This document shows, one piece after another, positions 37,037-45,083 of a stretch of 64,000 nt of DNA (its first letter is position 1; the number at the start of each line of letters is the position of its first letter). This DNA comes from Streptomyces sp. CB02058 (lineage in GTDB: Bacteria > Actinomycetota > Actinomycetes > Streptomycetales > Streptomycetaceae). The notes beneath the pieces were generated by a model. It was not told the DNA's origin and ran no database searches. It worked only from the letters and a program-made list of their open reading frames with translations. A program made the translations under genes and the position numbers. Location: contig NZ_LIPG01000002.1 in assembly GCF_001905505.1 (NCBI RefSeq), forward strand, positions 682,001 through 746,000. Direction: 5' to 3'.

Positions 37037-37438
37037 TCAGGGCTTCGAGGTGTCCGTCAGCCTGTCCAGCTCGCGCATCGCCTGGGCGTGCGCGCTCATC
37101 CGGCGGGTCACGGTACCGATGGTGAACAGGGACCCGCCGGCCACCGAGATCGGTACGGACAGCCCGAGCACCCCCAGGACCTCCGGCCAGTCGCGCTCCT
37201 GCTGGCAGTAATCCCCGTGCCCCTTGCCCTCGTTGGCCGTGCTCCACTCGGTGAAGAGCCGGGACTCGCACTCGTCGGGATACTTGTCGTCCGGCTTCCG
37301 GTCCGCCGTGTACGGCGTCAGCAGAAGAACGCCCACCCAGACCCACAGGACAGCGGCCAGGGACAGCAGGACCAGTCCCCACGTACGTATCCTTCCGGCC
37401 CGGTCGCGGAAGTCGAGGTCGAAATCACGTGATCGCAT
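37037..37438 (-). CDS. Hypothetical two-helix membrane protein
   Basis: A 133-residue protein. Helix 1 (WGLVLLSLAAVLWVWVGVLL, about 20-39) and helix 2 (VLGVLGLSVPISVAGGSLF, about 87-105) flank an acidic outer loop with two cysteines (DECESRLF, DYCQQERD). The basic N-terminus starts MRSRDFDLDFRDRAGR. I do not recognise the family. Confidence 0.7.
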   Translation of the reverse strand: MRSRDFDLDFRDRAGRIRTWGLVLLSLAAVLWVWVGVLLLTPYTADRKPDDKYPDECESRLFTEWSTANEGKGHGDYCQQERDWPEVLGVLGLSVPISVAGGSLFTIGTVTRRMSAHAQAMRELDRLTDTSKP

Positions 37439-37486
37439 AGCCGCCGAATCTAGCCGAGCCCGCAGCTGCGCGGGACGCCCGGGGGA

Positions 37487-38002
37487 TCAGCCCGTGTGAC
37501 ACCGCAGCCACGCGTCCAGGGCGGTGAAGTCCGCCTCGGTGAGCCCCCGCCAGGCCTCCACGCGGTGCAGGAGGGCGGGACCCGGGTGGTGCGCCTCCAC
37601 CCAGACCCGGTCGATCTCCGTGATCTCGTCGTCCACCCAGGCGAAGGAGCGCCCGGCGGCCCAGCCCACGAGCCCCGGGGTCTTCCAGTGCAGCCCCGGC
37701 GGCTCCTCGGGAGCCGGGTCAGGCCAGTCGACCAGGGGCAGTTCGGGCAGACCGAGCCACGGGGCGACGCAGGCGTTCGCTTCCGACATCCACGTCGTGG
37801 CCCACACCAGCTCGCACGGAAGCGCCATCAGACGGGGGCCGTGGGCGGGATCGATCCGGGTGACCAGCGGATTCGCGTCCGCCTCCCCGGAGAACGTGCC
37901 GTGGGCCGGATACCCGTCCGGGCGCTGTTCCGGGGTCGCACCGAAAGGAAGGAGCGGCCCGTCGACATCGAGGAACAGCAGGGGCAGCGCTGAAGGGGTC
38001 AC
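37487..38002 (-). CDS. HAD-like hypothetical protein
   Basis: A 171-residue protein. LLFLDVDGPLLPF at residues 8-20 is HAD motif I (DxD), LVWATTWMSEAN (about 66) sits where motif II is expected, and FAWVDDEITEIDRVW resembles motif IV. This is a small HAD family seen in actinobacteria; substrate unknown. Start is GTG 38002. Confidence 0.8.
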   Translation of the reverse strand: MTPSALPLLFLDVDGPLLPFGATPEQRPDGYPAHGTFSGEADANPLVTRIDPAHGPRLMALPCELVWATTWMSEANACVAPWLGLPELPLVDWPDPAPEEPPGLHWKTPGLVGWAAGRSFAWVDDEITEIDRVWVEAHHPGPALLHRVEAWRGLTEADFTALDAWLRCHTG

Positions 38003-38090
38003 GTCTGCACCGTAACGACGCCCGGCCGCCCGTGCACCGCGAAGGGTCCCGCAGGGGTGCGGTATCGCCGCGCCCAGCCGCAGCCCGCCC

Positions 38091-38669
38091 TCACCCGGCC
38101 GTCCCCGGTGCCGAGGAGAGCGCGGGACGGGACGCCCGGGCCACCGGAGCCAGCCCGGCCATGAGGAGCAGTCCGCCGACCGGCAGCAGGTCCAGGTTTA
38201 CCGCGAAGAGCAGGAAGCCGGCGAGTACGAGCAACGGACTCCAGGCGGGCAGCAGACGGGGTGTGGCGGTCACCGCCATGACCAGCAGGGTGAGCCAGCC
38301 GCCCTGGAAGGCGAGCGGGCCGATCATCTCCAGCGGTTCGGGCAGCGGCGCCGACGCGGCCAGGTCCGAGAACAGGTCGCCGAGGATCACCCAGAGGAAG
38401 CAGGCGATGCCCAACAGGCTGACCGCCGTGGCCGCGTTCGCCACGAGCCGCCTGCCCGGCCCGGTGCCGAGGACGAGTCCCCGCAGTGCGAACGTCACCA
38501 CGCCGAAGAGCAGGAAGCCGAAGAGGAACAGGGTGTGTCCGAGGTTCCACGCGAACCCGGGGCCGTGGTCCCCGTCCAGGCCGTCGACGAGTCGCAGGAG
38601 GCCGTAGAGGACCAGCAGGAGCGGGGCGATGAGGGCGGGGCTGGTGCCGCCCTTGAGTCCGGAAGTCAT
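38091..38669 (-). CDS. Hypothetical polytopic membrane protein
   Basis: A 192-residue protein with five or six hydrophobic segments, for example LIAPLLLVLYGLLRLVDGLD, FLFGFLLFGVVTFALRGLVL and LLVLAGFLLFAVNLDLLPVG. No motif identifies a function. ATG 38669 is placed just before the first helix; the frame extends a few codons further upstream without membrane features. Confidence 0.72.
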   Translation of the reverse strand: MTSGLKGGTSPALIAPLLLVLYGLLRLVDGLDGDHGPGFAWNLGHTLFLFGFLLFGVVTFALRGLVLGTGPGRRLVANAATAVSLLGIACFLWVILGDLFSDLAASAPLPEPLEMIGPLAFQGGWLTLLVMAVTATPRLLPAWSPLLVLAGFLLFAVNLDLLPVGGLLLMAGLAPVARASRPALSSAPGTAG

Positions 38670-38870
38670 GCTGGAAGCCTCACAGGCCACAGCGCTCCGG
38701 CCTATCGGGGGCGTCCCCCACGCGACCCGGGGATGTGCCCCGTAGGGGCCGGTCCCACCCCGAACGTCCTTGCAGGTCAGTGGACTTCGACGCTGAGGCG
38801 AGTGCCCCGGCGCCCACGTGCCCGGTGGACGGAGGCGCCGGACGGGCTTCCTGTCCCTGACTGGGAGCGG

Positions 38871-39137
38871 TCAGCGCAGCCCGTCCACGAAGGCCTGCCA
38901 GGCGCCGGTGCCCACGATCAGGACGGGACCGGCCGGGTTCTTGCTGTCCCGGACGGGGACGGAGGCGGCGCAGCCGTCGGCGACCTCGACGCATTCGCCG
39001 CCGGTGTTTCCGCTGTACGAGGACTTCCGCCAGGCGGCGCCGCCGGTGACGGTGCACTCGACGCAGTCGCCGCCGGTGTTTCCGCTGTAGCTGGACTTAC
39101 GCCACGCCGCGCTCTTCAGGTTCGGGCCGGTCGCCAT
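38871..39137 (-). CDS. DUF397 protein with internally duplicated motif
   Basis: An 88-residue small protein. The DUF397 signature AAWRKSSYSGNTGGxCVE appears twice, at about residues 10-27 and 34-51, through a 72-bp (24-codon) in-frame duplication. The rest, PVRDSKNPAGPVLIVGTGAW, then QAFVDGLR, is the usual ending. DUF397 proteins accompany WhiJ-type HTH regulators and are thought to antagonise them. It overlaps the HTH gene by 41 bp, which indicates co-translation. Typical members have one motif. Confidence 0.92.
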   Translation of the reverse strand: MATGPNLKSAAWRKSSYSGNTGGDCVECTVTGGAAWRKSSYSGNTGGECVEVADGCAASVPVRDSKNPAGPVLIVGTGAWQAFVDGLR

Positions 39138-39945
39138 AACGCTCCTCCATCACACGGGTGATCAGTGCCGCGGATTCCTCGATGGAGAGGGCTGCGGCCT
39201 GCAAGTGAGCGTAACGGCGTGCGGCCTCCCTGATGGTCTCGGGGCTGGCGGTCATGTGGCCGGAGATGAGGTCTTCGGTGTAGATCAGATCAGGATCCTC
39301 GTCGAAGCGCAGAAGGTTGAACGACCCTGCGAGGCTTGAGTGTTCACCAGCAGCAAATGGCAACACCTGGACCCGCATCCACCGGTGCCTGGTGAACTCC
39401 AACAAGCGGGCCAGTTGGTTCCGCATGACCTCGCGACCGCCGATCGGCCGGTGCAGCACCGCCTCGTCCAGGACGGCCCAGGCCAGGGGTGGTTGCTGTC
39501 GTTCCAGGATGCGCTGGCGTTCCATGCGGGCCGCGAGCAGCCCCTCCAGGTCGTCCGGCATGCCCGTGACCAGTACCGCCCGCGCGTACTCCTCCGTCTG
39601 CAACAGCCCGTACACCAACTGCGCCTGATACGTGGAGATGTACGTCGCCCGCGCCTCCATCTCCGCGTACGGCTGGAACCAGTTCGGCAGTTGGCTCCGC
39701 AGGACCAGACCGACCAGCCGCGAGAACACCCCGTCCGTGCCCAGCGCCGCGTCCAGGCGCTCCGAGAAGTCGCGGGTCGGCACCTTCCTGGTCGTCTCGA
39801 TCTGGCCGATCAGCGAGCCCGTGCAGAAGATGATCTCGCCCAACTGGCCCTGTTTCAGGCCGTGGGCCTCCCGCTGGCGGCGCAGTTCCCAGCCGTAGTA
39901 GTCCAGGGGTGAAGCGCTGGGGTCGAGCGACTGCACGTTGGCCAC
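39097..39945 (-). CDS. XRE/WhiJ-type helix-turn-helix regulator (DUF5753)
   Basis: A 282-residue regulator. The N-terminal HTH (about 18-72) reads YYGWELRRQREAHGLKQGQL then GEIIFCTGSLIGQIETTRKV; the C-terminal DUF5753 domain has YISTYQAQLVYGLLQTEEYA and VLPFAAGEHSSLAGSFNLLR. These proteins form systems with a DUF397 protein and an ATPase and affect development and antibiotic production in Streptomyces. GTG 39945 has GAGAGGTG upstream. The ATPase gene is divergent 85 bp away. Confidence 0.92.
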   Translation of the reverse strand: MANVQSLDPSASPLDYYGWELRRQREAHGLKQGQLGEIIFCTGSLIGQIETTRKVPTRDFSERLDAALGTDGVFSRLVGLVLRSQLPNWFQPYAEMEARATYISTYQAQLVYGLLQTEEYARAVLVTGMPDDLEGLLAARMERQRILERQQPPLAWAVLDEAVLHRPIGGREVMRNQLARLLEFTRHRWMRVQVLPFAAGEHSSLAGSFNLLRFDEDPDLIYTEDLISGHMTASPETIREAARRYAHLQAAALSIEESAALITRVMEERYGDRPEPEERGVA

Positions 39946-40030
39946 GGCGGGGGCACCTCTCGCGTCAACACCTGTCGGCGTTCGTTTCAGGTCGTAGCCG
40001 AGAGTAATCAACGCACTGCACGCTGGTGAC

Positions 40031-40687
40031 ATGAATCACGTAACCGATACCCGGACCGGTGACGCGGAGGCCGCCGTCTACCGCGCCGAGTTGGCGATCG
40101 GCGAGCACTCCGCCCGCCATCTGCGCCGCATCCTCCGGCTGTACCTCAACGGCTGGGGCCTGCTCGATGTCGCGGACGCGGCGGAACTCGCCATGACCGA
40201 GCTGATCGCCAACGTCGTGCGGCACGTGCCCGGCCGCCGCTGCCAGACCATGATCTTCCTGCTCCCCGGGAGGGGCGTGCGGGTCGAGGTCGCCGATGCG
40301 TCGCCCCGCCTGCCCCGCCCGGTCGTGGGCGACGCGCTCGACGAGGGCGGACGAGGGCTGTTGCTGGTCGACGCCGTCACGGACGACTGGGGCGTCGAGA
40401 CGCACGGCGACAGGGGCAAGACGGTCTGGTTCGAGTGTGCTCAGCGGGAGGTGCCGAGCTCCGCGAGCACCGCGTCGGTGAAGGGCGTCCAGACCTCGGC
40501 GGCCCAGGGGCCGAACGCGCGGTCCGTCAGTGCGACGCAGGCCGCGCCCGCCGCCGGGTCGATCCACAGGAACGTGCCGGACTGGCCGAAGTGGCCGAAG
40601 GTGGCGGGGGAGGAGGACAGGCCGGTCCAGTGCGGCGACTTGGAGTCGCGGATCTCGAAGCCGAGCCCCCAGTCGTTGGGGTTCTGA
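40031..40687 (+). CDS. HATPase_c (anti-sigma-like) protein with unusual read-through tail
   Basis: A 218-residue open frame. Residues 1-137 are a GHKL ATPase of the RsbW/SpoIIAB-like type: SARHLRRILRLYLNGWGLLD, AELAMTELIANVVRHVPGRR (N box), VRVEVADASPRLP (G1), DEGGRGLLLVDAV and GKTVWFE. Homologues normally stop soon after VWFE. Here the frame runs about 80 more codons antisense over the serine hydrolase gene, giving a low-quality tail (CAQREVPSSASTAS onward). The stop may have been lost by mutation, or the true product may end near 40440 by an unseen error. It completes the HTH-DUF397-ATPase trio. Confidence 0.82.
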   Translation: MNHVTDTRTGDAEAAVYRAELAIGEHSARHLRRILRLYLNGWGLLDVADAAELAMTELIANVVRHVPGRRCQTMIFLLPGRGVRVEVADASPRLPRPVVGDALDEGGRGLLLVDAVTDDWGVETHGDRGKTVWFECAQREVPSSASTASVKGVQTSAAQGPNARSVSATQAAPAAGSIHRNVPDWPKWPKVAGEEDRPVQCGDLESRISKPSPQSLGF

Positions 40688-41262
40688 TGGCCGTAGCCGG
40701 GGAGCACGCCCTTGAGGCCGGGGTGGACGACGGTCTGCGCCTCCAGCACCGTACGCGGGTCGAGGAGGCGCGGGGCCTGCACCTCGGCGGCGAAGCGGAC
40801 CAGGTCGTCCACGGTCGAGACGCCGTCCTTGGCCGGGGAGCCCTCCACGGTCGTGGAGGTCATGCCCAGGGGCTCCAGGACCGCCTGGTGCACGTACTCG
40901 GCGAAGGGGATCTCCGTGGCCTTCGCGATGTGGTCGCCGAGCACCTCGAAGCCCGCGTTGGAGTAGAGCCTGCGGGTGCCGGCGGGCGCGGTGACCCGGT
41001 GTTCGTCGAAGGCGAGGCCGCTGGTGTGCGCGAGGAGGTGGCGGACGGTCGATCCCTCGGGGCCGGCCGGTTCGTCCAGCTCGACGGCTCCCTCCTCGTA
41101 GGCCACCAGCGCCGCGTACGCCGCGAGCGGCTTGGTGACCGAGGCCAGCGGGAAGCGGTGTGCGGTGGGACCATGGGTACCCAGGAGCGTGCCGTCCGAG
41201 GTGACGACGGCGGCTGCCGCGGTGGGGACGGGCCAGTTCTCGATCATCGCCAGGCTCTGCAT
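40441..41262 (-). CDS. Serine hydrolase, class C beta-lactamase-like
   Basis: A 273-residue penicillin-recognising-fold protein. Ser41 and Lys44 form SxxK (LASVTKPL), Tyr100 starts the YSN motif (RLYSNAGFEVLG), and HFGQSG supplies the third motif. No signal peptide is evident, so an intracellular esterase or peptidase is more likely than a true beta-lactamase. ATG 41262 gives the natural length; the frame to 41895 is not protein-like upstream. Its 3' end is overlapped by the read-through tail of the ATPase gene. Confidence 0.9.
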   Translation of the reverse strand: MQSLAMIENWPVPTAAAAVVTSDGTLLGTHGPTAHRFPLASVTKPLAAYAALVAYEEGAVELDEPAGPEGSTVRHLLAHTSGLAFDEHRVTAPAGTRRLYSNAGFEVLGDHIAKATEIPFAEYVHQAVLEPLGMTSTTVEGSPAKDGVSTVDDLVRFAAEVQAPRLLDPRTVLEAQTVVHPGLKGVLPGYGHQNPNDWGLGFEIRDSKSPHWTGLSSSPATFGHFGQSGTFLWIDPAAGAACVALTDRAFGPWAAEVWTPFTDAVLAELGTSR

Positions 41263-41311
41263 GCGTACGAGCCTAACGGGAACCCGAAAGCGAGATCGCC
41301 CCTGATATCGC

Positions 41312-41342
41312 TTGCCTGGAGTGCACTCCAAGGTTCTAGCGT
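41312..41342 (+). promoter_or_regulatory. MerR-type promoter with 19-bp spacer and GGAGTGCACTCC operator
   Basis: TTGCCT (41312-41317) and TAGCGT (41337-41342) are separated by 19 bp, the stretched spacer typical of MerR-activated promoters. The spacer holds the perfect palindrome GGAGTGCACTCC (41318-41329). A start near 41349 would make the regulator mRNA leaderless. Confidence 0.75.
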
Positions 41343-41349
41343 GGAGGAC

Positions 41350-41811
41350 ATGACGGTGATGGAAAGCATTTCCGCACGCACGGACACCTGCGCTTCGGCA
41401 CCCGAGGTGCATCCGCGCCCCGAGGGCCAGGACCGGTACACCATCAGCGAGGTCGTCGCGTTCAGCGGGCTCTCCGCCCACACGCTGCGCTGGTACGAGC
41501 GGATCGGGCTCATGCCGCACGTGGACCGCTCGCACACGGGCCAGCGCCGGTTCAGCAACCGCGACCTGGACTGGCTGGCCTTCGTCGGAAAGCTCAGGCT
41601 GACCGGGATGCCGGTCGCCGCCATGGTCAGATACGCGGAGCTGGTCCGCGAGGGCGAACACACCTTCGCCGAGCGGCAGGAACTGCTGGAGTCGACCCGG
41701 CGCGACGTGAGGGCGCGGATCGCGGAGCTCCAGGGAACCCTGGCCGTACTGGACTTCAAGATCGAGTTCTACGGCGGCTCCACCGCGGCGACGGAATCGG
41801 AAAGGGTCTGA
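41350..41811 (+). CDS. MerR family transcriptional regulator
   Basis: A 153-residue MerR protein. The winged HTH is YTISEVVAFSGLSAHTLRWY, ERIGLMPHVDRSHTGQRRFS and NRDLDWLAFVGKLRLTGMPV, then a coiled-coil dimerisation helix. No C-terminal metal-binding Cys is present, so it belongs to the aldehyde/AKR-linked rather than metal group. ATG 41350 fits a leaderless transcript from the MerR-type promoter; ATG 41359 is the alternative. It lies 4 bp before an aldo/keto reductase gene, its likely co-regulated target. Confidence 0.93.
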   Translation: MTVMESISARTDTCASAPEVHPRPEGQDRYTISEVVAFSGLSAHTLRWYERIGLMPHVDRSHTGQRRFSNRDLDWLAFVGKLRLTGMPVAAMVRYAELVREGEHTFAERQELLESTRRDVRARIAELQGTLAVLDFKIEFYGGSTAATESERV

Positions 41812-41815
41812 GGAC

Positions 41816-42832
41816 ATGAGCGACACAGCGAAGATCGGCACGGCACGGCTCGGCGACGGAGGCCCGCAGGTCGGCGTGCAGGGGCTCGGCTGCATGGGGA
41901 TCAGCGAGTTCTACGGGGACACCGACGAGGCGGCGGCCAGGGACACCCTGGAAGCGGCGCTGGAGGCGGGCGTCACCCTCTTCGACACGGCCGACGCCTA
42001 CGGCCGGGGAGCCAACGAGGAGTTCCTCGCGCCGTTCTTCGGGGCGCACCGCGACGAGGTCACGGTGGCCACGAAGTTCGCCATAGAGCGGACCGACGAC
42101 CCGCACTACAGGGGAGTGCGCAACGATCCCGCGTACATCCGGGCGGCCGTCGAGGGCAGCCTGCGCCGGCTGGGCATTGAGGTCATCGATCTCTACTACA
42201 TGCACCGCCGTGACCCGCTCGTCCCGCTCGCCGAGTCGGTGGGCGCGATGGCCGAGCTGGTGCGGGAGGGCAAGGTCAGGCAGCTCGGGCTGAGCGAGGT
42301 GACGGGGGACGAGCTGCGTGAGGCGCACGCCGTGCACCCGATCGCCGCTCTCCAGTCCGAGTGGTCGCTCTTCAGCCGTGACGTGGAGCGCACCGCGGTG
42401 CCCGCAGCGGTGGAGCTCGGGGTGACCTTCGTGCCGTACTCGCCGCTCGGCCGGGGCTTTCTGACCGGGGCGTTCGCGGACGCGGCGAAGGACCTGAAGG
42501 CCGGCGACTTCCGCACGCACCAGCCGCGCTTCACCGGCGAGAACGCGAAGACCAACGCGGCTCTGCTGGAGCCCGTGCACAAGATCGCGGCGGCCCACGG
42601 GGCGACGGCCGCACAGGTCGCGCTGGCCTGGGTGCAGCAGCGGGCGCAGGTGCACGGCCTCGCCGTCGTACCGATCCCGGGCACCCGCAAGCGCAGCCGT
42701 CTGCTGGAGAACCTCGGGGCGATCCGGCTGACCCTGTCCGAGCAGGAGCTGGAGCAGCTGGAGCCCATCGCCGGTCAGGTGGCGGGGGACAGGTACCCGG
42801 ACATGAGCAGCACGTCCCTGGCCCGCGAGTAG
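41816..42832 (+). CDS. Aldo/keto reductase
   Basis: A 338-residue TIM-barrel NADPH reductase. The catalytic tetrad is Asp57 and Tyr62 (LFDTADAYGRG), Lys87 (VATKFAI) and His130 (LYYMHRRDP). QSEWSLFSRD and PIPGTRKRSRLLENL form the cofactor pocket. It resembles the AKR13-like group that reduces aldehydes and quinones. GAGG lies before the ATG; it is co-transcribed with merR. Confidence 0.94.
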   Translation: MSDTAKIGTARLGDGGPQVGVQGLGCMGISEFYGDTDEAAARDTLEAALEAGVTLFDTADAYGRGANEEFLAPFFGAHRDEVTVATKFAIERTDDPHYRGVRNDPAYIRAAVEGSLRRLGIEVIDLYYMHRRDPLVPLAESVGAMAELVREGKVRQLGLSEVTGDELREAHAVHPIAALQSEWSLFSRDVERTAVPAAVELGVTFVPYSPLGRGFLTGAFADAAKDLKAGDFRTHQPRFTGENAKTNAALLEPVHKIAAAHGATAAQVALAWVQQRAQVHGLAVVPIPGTRKRSRLLENLGAIRLTLSEQELEQLEPIAGQVAGDRYPDMSSTSLARE

Positions 42833-42834
42833 CC

Positions 42835-44043
42835 TCACGCCAGCCGCAGCGCGAACACCGCGAAGCCCGCCGCGAGCAGCCCCGCCGCCGCCCGGCGGGC
42901 GTTCGCGCCGCGGGTGCCCTTCTCCCAGGGCTGCTCGAAGCGGTGGGCGCCCCGGGCGATCAGGACCAGCAGCGCGGCGAACAGCGGCATCCAGGCCAGC
43001 CGCGCGAGAATCCAGCCGGCCGAGACCGGGCTCGTCGTCAGACCGGGCACCGCGCCGGCGAAGGACGCGGGGACGGCGGCGGCCAGCATCGCCGTCTGGT
43101 GCCAGCACAGGATCGTCATCGCGGACAGATTGATCACCACCACCGGTGCCCACAGCGCGGGACGGCGGAGCGCCGTCGCGATCCGGCCGTGCAGCAGGAC
43201 GGCCGCACCGCTCTGCGCCGAGGCCAGCGCGAGGACCAGCAGCGACGGCGGATGCGAGTTGGTCCGCGCCTCGCCGGGCACACCGACCATCGACGCCGGG
43301 TAGTGGAAGGCGAGCAGCAGCGCGGCGAACAGAACCGTGCCGCCGACGAGCAGCACCCGCGCCCCGCGCCGGGACAGCCGCCCCTGCCCCCAGGAGACGC
43401 CGAGCTGATAGGCGAAGAGCCAGCCGGGCAGGATGTTCAGCACCCCCAGCCAGGACGGCACGGCATCCGCGTACGGCCCGTAGCGCAGGAAGTCGACCAC
43501 GGCGACCGAGCCGATCAGCGGGGCCGCCGCCCAGCCGCCGAGCCGGTCCGCGAGGCGCACGCAGTACGGCGTGAGCGCGGTGACGACGGCGTAGACCCCG
43601 ACGAACCAGAGCGGCTGGATCACCAGCTTCGCGCCCGTGCGCAGAGTGGCCTCGGGCACCCCGGCCGCGTACAGCACCGGAATCATCAGCGCCCACACGG
43701 CGGTCACCCCGAGCACCGGCCTGCCCAGCCTCACCATCCGGCTGCGCAGCCAGGCGCCGGTGGTGGACGGCCTGCGGTGGTAGGAGAGGACGGAGGCGTA
43801 GCCGCCGACCAGGAAGAAGACGCCCAGCATCTGGAGCACCCAGCTCACCGGGGAGAACACGGCGAAGGTGGAGAGCGGGCTCGCGTTGTGCAGCGCGCCC
43901 CCGCCGTCCAGATCGAAACCGCCGAGCAGCCAGTGGCCGGTGGGCACGGCCAGCAGGGCGAGGGCGCGCAGCCCGTCGACCGCGCGGTCACGGTGGGCCG
44001 GGGTCCGCTCCTCGATCCTGGAGACCAACTGCCGGACGCTCAT
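42835..44043 (-). CDS. Acyltransferase 3 family membrane protein
   Basis: A 402-residue protein with about ten helices. The N-terminal RDRAVDGLRALALLAVPTGHW carries the acyltransferase-3 R...H pattern, and LGVFFLVGGYASVLSYHRR and VPSWLGVLNILPGWLFAYQL follow. Such enzymes O-acylate surface polymers or secondary metabolites. It overlaps the upstream hydrolase gene by 4 bp (ATGA), so both are translated together. Function is inferred from family only. Confidence 0.85.
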   Translation of the reverse strand: MSVRQLVSRIEERTPAHRDRAVDGLRALALLAVPTGHWLLGGFDLDGGGALHNASPLSTFAVFSPVSWVLQMLGVFFLVGGYASVLSYHRRPSTTGAWLRSRMVRLGRPVLGVTAVWALMIPVLYAAGVPEATLRTGAKLVIQPLWFVGVYAVVTALTPYCVRLADRLGGWAAAPLIGSVAVVDFLRYGPYADAVPSWLGVLNILPGWLFAYQLGVSWGQGRLSRRGARVLLVGGTVLFAALLLAFHYPASMVGVPGEARTNSHPPSLLVLALASAQSGAAVLLHGRIATALRRPALWAPVVVINLSAMTILCWHQTAMLAAAVPASFAGAVPGLTTSPVSAGWILARLAWMPLFAALLVLIARGAHRFEQPWEKGTRGANARRAAAGLLAAGFAVFALRLA

Positions 44044-45083
44044 CGGGAGACCCCCTCGGCGATGCCGGCGAAGGCGCGGAGCGAGTCCGTGCCGGGAGCG
44101 AAGTAGCCGGTGTGGCCTTCTGCGTCCTCGGCGGGCACGCGCAGGGCCCCGAACTCCGGGTCGGCCGGGTCGGCGCCGTGCCCCAGCCCGGCCACCTCCA
44201 CATGCGGCACGTCGTCGATCCAGTCGGTGTCGTCCTTCGCCGCCCAGACCCGGGCCCCGGTGCGCAGCCCCGCCACGTCGTCGGCGCGCATCCCGGGGGA
44301 GCCGAGCACGACCAGGTCCGTGGCGCCCAGCCGGGAGGCGGCGAGCCCGCACACCACCGAGCCGTAGCTGTGGCAGAACACCACGGGTGCGGGCAGCCCG
44401 TCCGCCGCCAGGCCCGCCGTGAAGCGGGTCAGCCGCTCCGCACCCGCCTCGGCCAGCGTGCCCGTCGCCGCGTCGAGGCCGAGGCCGACGGGGGTGGTGT
44501 ATCCGGCCCAGGCGACGACGGCACCGTCCCCGCCGGTCTCGGCGTACAGCGACCTCGCCATGCCCGCCGGGGTGCCGTACACGTCGCCGCGCCGGTCGAA
44601 GGTCCCGGCGTCGATGTCCGAACCGGGCACGACGACGGAGACATGGCGGGCCGAGCGCAGGTCCCCGAACACCTCGGCGACCTGGCCGCGGCCCCGGGGG
44701 TCGAAGGCCAGGATCTGCCGGCCGGGCGCGGCGAGGCTCCTGTAGCGCGGATCGTGGGAGGCGCGCAGGGCGAGGGAGTTGGCGCGGTAGCGGAGTTCGA
44801 GGGGCGCCCCGTCGAGATTGCCGACGACCGACGGGTGGCGGTCCGACAGCTCCTGCTGTTGGGTCGCGCTCAGCCCGGCGAAGAACCGCCGTACCTGCTC
44901 CGGCGTCGCACGGGCCGGGTCGGGCAGTTCCCGCCCCAGTACCCCGTCGGCGCGCCAGGCCGCGCTTCCGGGCGGCGGGCCGGTCACCGCCCGCTGGGTG
45001 TTCCCCGACGCCCAGCCGGCCGTTCCCGTCACCACCGCGGTCGCCAGTGCCAGCGCGGCCATCGTCCTCGCGTATCGGCGCAT
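44040..45083 (-). CDS. Secreted alpha/beta hydrolase (DUF1023)
   Basis: A 347-residue protein with a signal or anchor helix (MRRYARTMAALALATAVVTG). The nucleophile is Ser239 in VVFCHSYGSVVCGLAAS; HVEVAGLGHGADPADPEFGA supplies the region of the acidic or His residue. Helical N-terminal NTFxxL-like part has SATQQQELSDRHPSVVGNLD. The substrate is unknown. GGGAGGAAA lies before the ATG. A clear paralogue is encoded at 48747. Confidence 0.88.
   Translation of the reverse strand: MRRYARTMAALALATAVVTGTAGWASGNTQRAVTGPPPGSAAWRADGVLGRELPDPARATPEQVRRFFAGLSATQQQELSDRHPSVVGNLDGAPLELRYRANSLALRASHDPRYRSLAAPGRQILAFDPRGRGQVAEVFGDLRSARHVSVVVPGSDIDAGTFDRRGDVYGTPAGMARSLYAETGGDGAVVAWAGYTTPVGLGLDAATGTLAEAGAERLTRFTAGLAADGLPAPVVFCHSYGSVVCGLAASRLGATDLVVLGSPGMRADDVAGLRTGARVWAAKDDTDWIDDVPHVEVAGLGHGADPADPEFGALRVPAEDAEGHTGYFAPGTDSLRAFAGIAEGVSR

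Noticed and set aside
40441-41262. Beta-lactam resistance gene
   Set aside because: The fold is class C-like, but there is no export signal and related proteins are mostly esterases or peptidases.
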